Assembly: GCA_006954465.1 (NCBI GenBank)
Contig: LVVU01000083.1
Location: 1-7,908, forward strand
DNA: 7,908 nt
Direction: 5' to 3'
DNA from: Candidatus Methanoprimaticola hominis
GTDB taxonomy: Archaea > Thermoplasmatota > Thermoplasmata > Methanomassiliicoccales > Methanomethylophilaceae
Shown: positions 6,948 to 7,908 of the stretch, one piece after another
Numbering within the stretch: the stretch's first letter is position 1
Layout: the number at the start of each line of letters is the position of its first letter
Notes under the pieces: model-generated
The model's input: the letters and a program-made list of their open reading frames with translations, nothing else
Database searches by the model: none
Told to the model about the DNA's origin: nothing
Translations under genes and position numbers: made by a program

Positions 6948-7295
6948 TCAGGCCTTCTCGGGTTCCGATTCGAGACTCTCGATGAACTGCGCCAGCTCTC
7001 TGAACCTGGGTGCGTTCAGGAAGTAGGCGTGGTCGTTGCCGTCACGGCGGGAGGATATCAGTCCCGCGTCGCGCATCCTGCGGATCGCGGCGTTGGTTCT
7101 GGCAGCATCCATTCCGAACAGGCCGTCAGGGAACGGGGACCGGACTTCCTTCTTGGCCAGCCCTCTCGTCAGATTCAGGACATCAGGGTCCGCGAGTGCG
7201 GTGAGCATGTCCAGCTCCGGGTCCGTCGATATGCCTATAGGTGCCCTGCGCGTGAGACAGATGTGCTTGCTGGGACGCTGTTTCTCTTCCGCCAT
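6948..7295 (-). CDS. Small winged-helix (ArsR-like) DNA-binding protein
   Basis: This 115-residue protein is a probable transcription regulator whose target is unknown. Residues 28-51 (LDMLTALADPDVLNLTRGLA, then KKEV) match the opening helices of ArsR-like winged-helix proteins, whose typical motif is 'L.ALADP.RL.IL..L'. Residues 63-80 (DAARTNAAIRRMRDAGLI) form the likely recognition helix, and SSRRDGNDHAYFLN (81-94) forms the beta wing. A C-terminal helix (97-109) could support dimerisation. The only Cys is C13, so no ArsR-type metal site is visible. The N-terminus is a basic tail. Its stop codon touches the endA stop, and it has its own promoter downstream of TFB. The ATG at 7293-7295 is supported by TATA spacing. 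Confidence 0.7.
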   Translation of the reverse strand: MAEEKQRPSKHICLTRRAPIGISTDPELDMLTALADPDVLNLTRGLAKKEVRSPFPDGLFGMDAARTNAAIRRMRDAGLISSRRDGNDHAYFLNAPRFRELAQFIESLESEPEKA

Positions 7296-7314
7296 GGGGA
7301 TGAGGATGTTGATC

Positions 7315-7324
7315 TAAGATAAAT
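7315..7324 (-). promoter_or_regulatory. TATA-like box for the winged-helix gene
   Basis: On the minus strand the sequence reads ATTTATCTTA, centred about 25 bases before the ATG at 7295. The intervening CATCCTCATCCCC has no Shine-Dalgarno sequence, so the transcript is probably leaderless. The box lies between the TFB hairpin and the gene and suggests independent transcription. Confidence 0.55.
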
Positions 7325-7336
7325 GAGGATGGTTTG

Positions 7337-7356
7337 GGGCCCTCCGGAGAGGGCCC
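7337..7356 (-). terminator. Strong hairpin after the TFB gene
   Basis: A perfect 8-bp inverted repeat GGGCCCTC/GAGGGCCC with a 4-base loop starts 8 bases after the TFB stop codon when read on the minus strand. It is followed by CAAACCATCC rather than a T-run. It probably forms the 3' end of the TFB transcript and separates it from the winged-helix gene promoter at 7315-7324. Confidence 0.5.
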
Positions 7357-7364
7357 GTCGAGCT

Positions 7365-7908
7365 TCAGAGCTGGATCTCGATGCCCAGCTTCTCGGTGAG
7401 CTCCTTGTAGCGGTTCCTGATGGTGACCTCCGTCACTCCGGCGACGTCCGCCACCTCCCTCTGGGTCCTGCGCTCGTTGCACAGGATGGAGGAGATGTAG
7501 ATCGCCGCCGCCGCCACTCCGGTGGGTCCGCGGCCGGAGGTCAGCTCCTTCTCGGACGCGTCCTTGAGGATCTCCGCGGCCTTGCTCTGGACCTCTCCGC
7601 TGAGCTTCAGCTCGGAGCAGAACCTCTGGACGTAGTCCTGGGGCTTGGTGGGCATGAGCTTCAGCTTCAGCTCGCGGGTCATGAACCTGTAGGTCCTTCC
7701 GATCTCCTTCCTGCCTACGAGGCTGGAGTTGGCGACCTCGTCGAGGGTTCTGGGGACGCCGCACTGCCTGCATGCCGCATACAGCGAAGCGGCCACGACG
7801 CCTTCGATGGACCTGCCTCTGATGAGGTTCTTGTTGACGGCCTTCCTGTAGATCATGGCGGCCGTCTCTCTCACGTTCCTCGGAAGGCCCATCGCGGAGG
7901 CCATCCTG
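7365..7908 (-). CDS. tfb: Transcription initiation factor IIB (TFB), 5' part cut by window edge
   Basis: TFB binds the TBP-TATA complex and the upstream BRE, and recruits RNA polymerase. The visible C-terminal 180 residues or so hold the end of cyclin-like repeat 1 ([20 protein letters not shown], then [20 protein letters not shown]) and all of repeat 2 ([20 protein letters not shown], then [19 protein letters not shown]). The terminal helix-turn-helix [20 protein letters not shown] is the part that contacts the BRE in known TFBs. Archaeal TFBs are about 300 residues, so roughly 120 residues, including the zinc ribbon and B-reader, lie beyond 7908. The internal ATG at 7904 is not the true start, because the family continues upstream. 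Several archaea carry more than one TFB, and which paralogue this is cannot be told here. Confidence 0.96.
   Translation of the reverse strand, partial: RMASAMGLPRNVRETAAMIYRKAVNKNLIRGRSIEGVVAASLYAACRQCGVPRTLDEVANSSLVGRKEIGRTYRFMTRELKLKLMPTKPQDYVQRFCSELKLSGEVQSKAAEILKDASEKELTSGRGPTGVAAAAIYISSILCNERRTQREVADVAGVTEVTIRNRYKELTEKLGIEIQL

Overview
The window is archaeal. The gene entering from the right edge is a transcription factor B (TFIIB-type) with two cyclin-like repeats, and the middle holds an archaeal tRNA-splicing endonuclease and a TrpB2-type tryptophan synthase beta protein. GC-rich housekeeping genes beside a very large Thr/Lys-rich surface protein, plus an endonuclease of the fused two-repeat type, suggest a Thermoplasmatota-like gut or sediment archaeon, perhaps Methanomassiliicoccales. 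That lineage call is inference from gene content, not proof.

Left half (1-4225, + strand): one large surface, adhesin-like protein in two reading frames. The first part (115 to about 2109) has a beta-propeller-like region, a DUF4430-like domain, a BIG2/Ig-like domain and a second DUF4430-like domain. The second part (about 2111-4225) carries a long Thr/Lys/Glu/Asp-Gly repeat stalk, a C-terminal beta domain and one membrane helix with a basic tail. The break lies inside the stalk. The roughly 15-residue repeat spacing runs across it, so these are two halves of one gene separated by a small indel. The 5' end is also unsatisfactory: the frame opens right after a TGA, and only a TTG is available as a start. 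The N-terminal part is more A/T-rich than the stalk, which suggests a mosaic gene.

Right half: a UUCG-loop hairpin follows the surface gene, then a short intergenic region with a TATA box, trpB2 (4448-5776), a hairpin and second TATA box, and endA (5847-6947), all on the + strand. The minus strand carries the TFB gene (7365 to beyond 7908), a strong hairpin, and a small winged-helix regulator (6948-7295). The regulator's stop codon directly abuts that of endA, with no bases between. Three genes (trpB2, endA, the regulator) have a TATA-like element centred 24-25 bases before the ATG and little or no Shine-Dalgarno sequence, as expected for leaderless transcripts.

The right-hand genes are separate information-processing and metabolic units rather than an operon. 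I see no RNA genes, CRISPR array, insertion sequence or defence system. The most unusual object is the surface protein: its repeat stalk, the frame break inside the stalk, and its mosaic composition.
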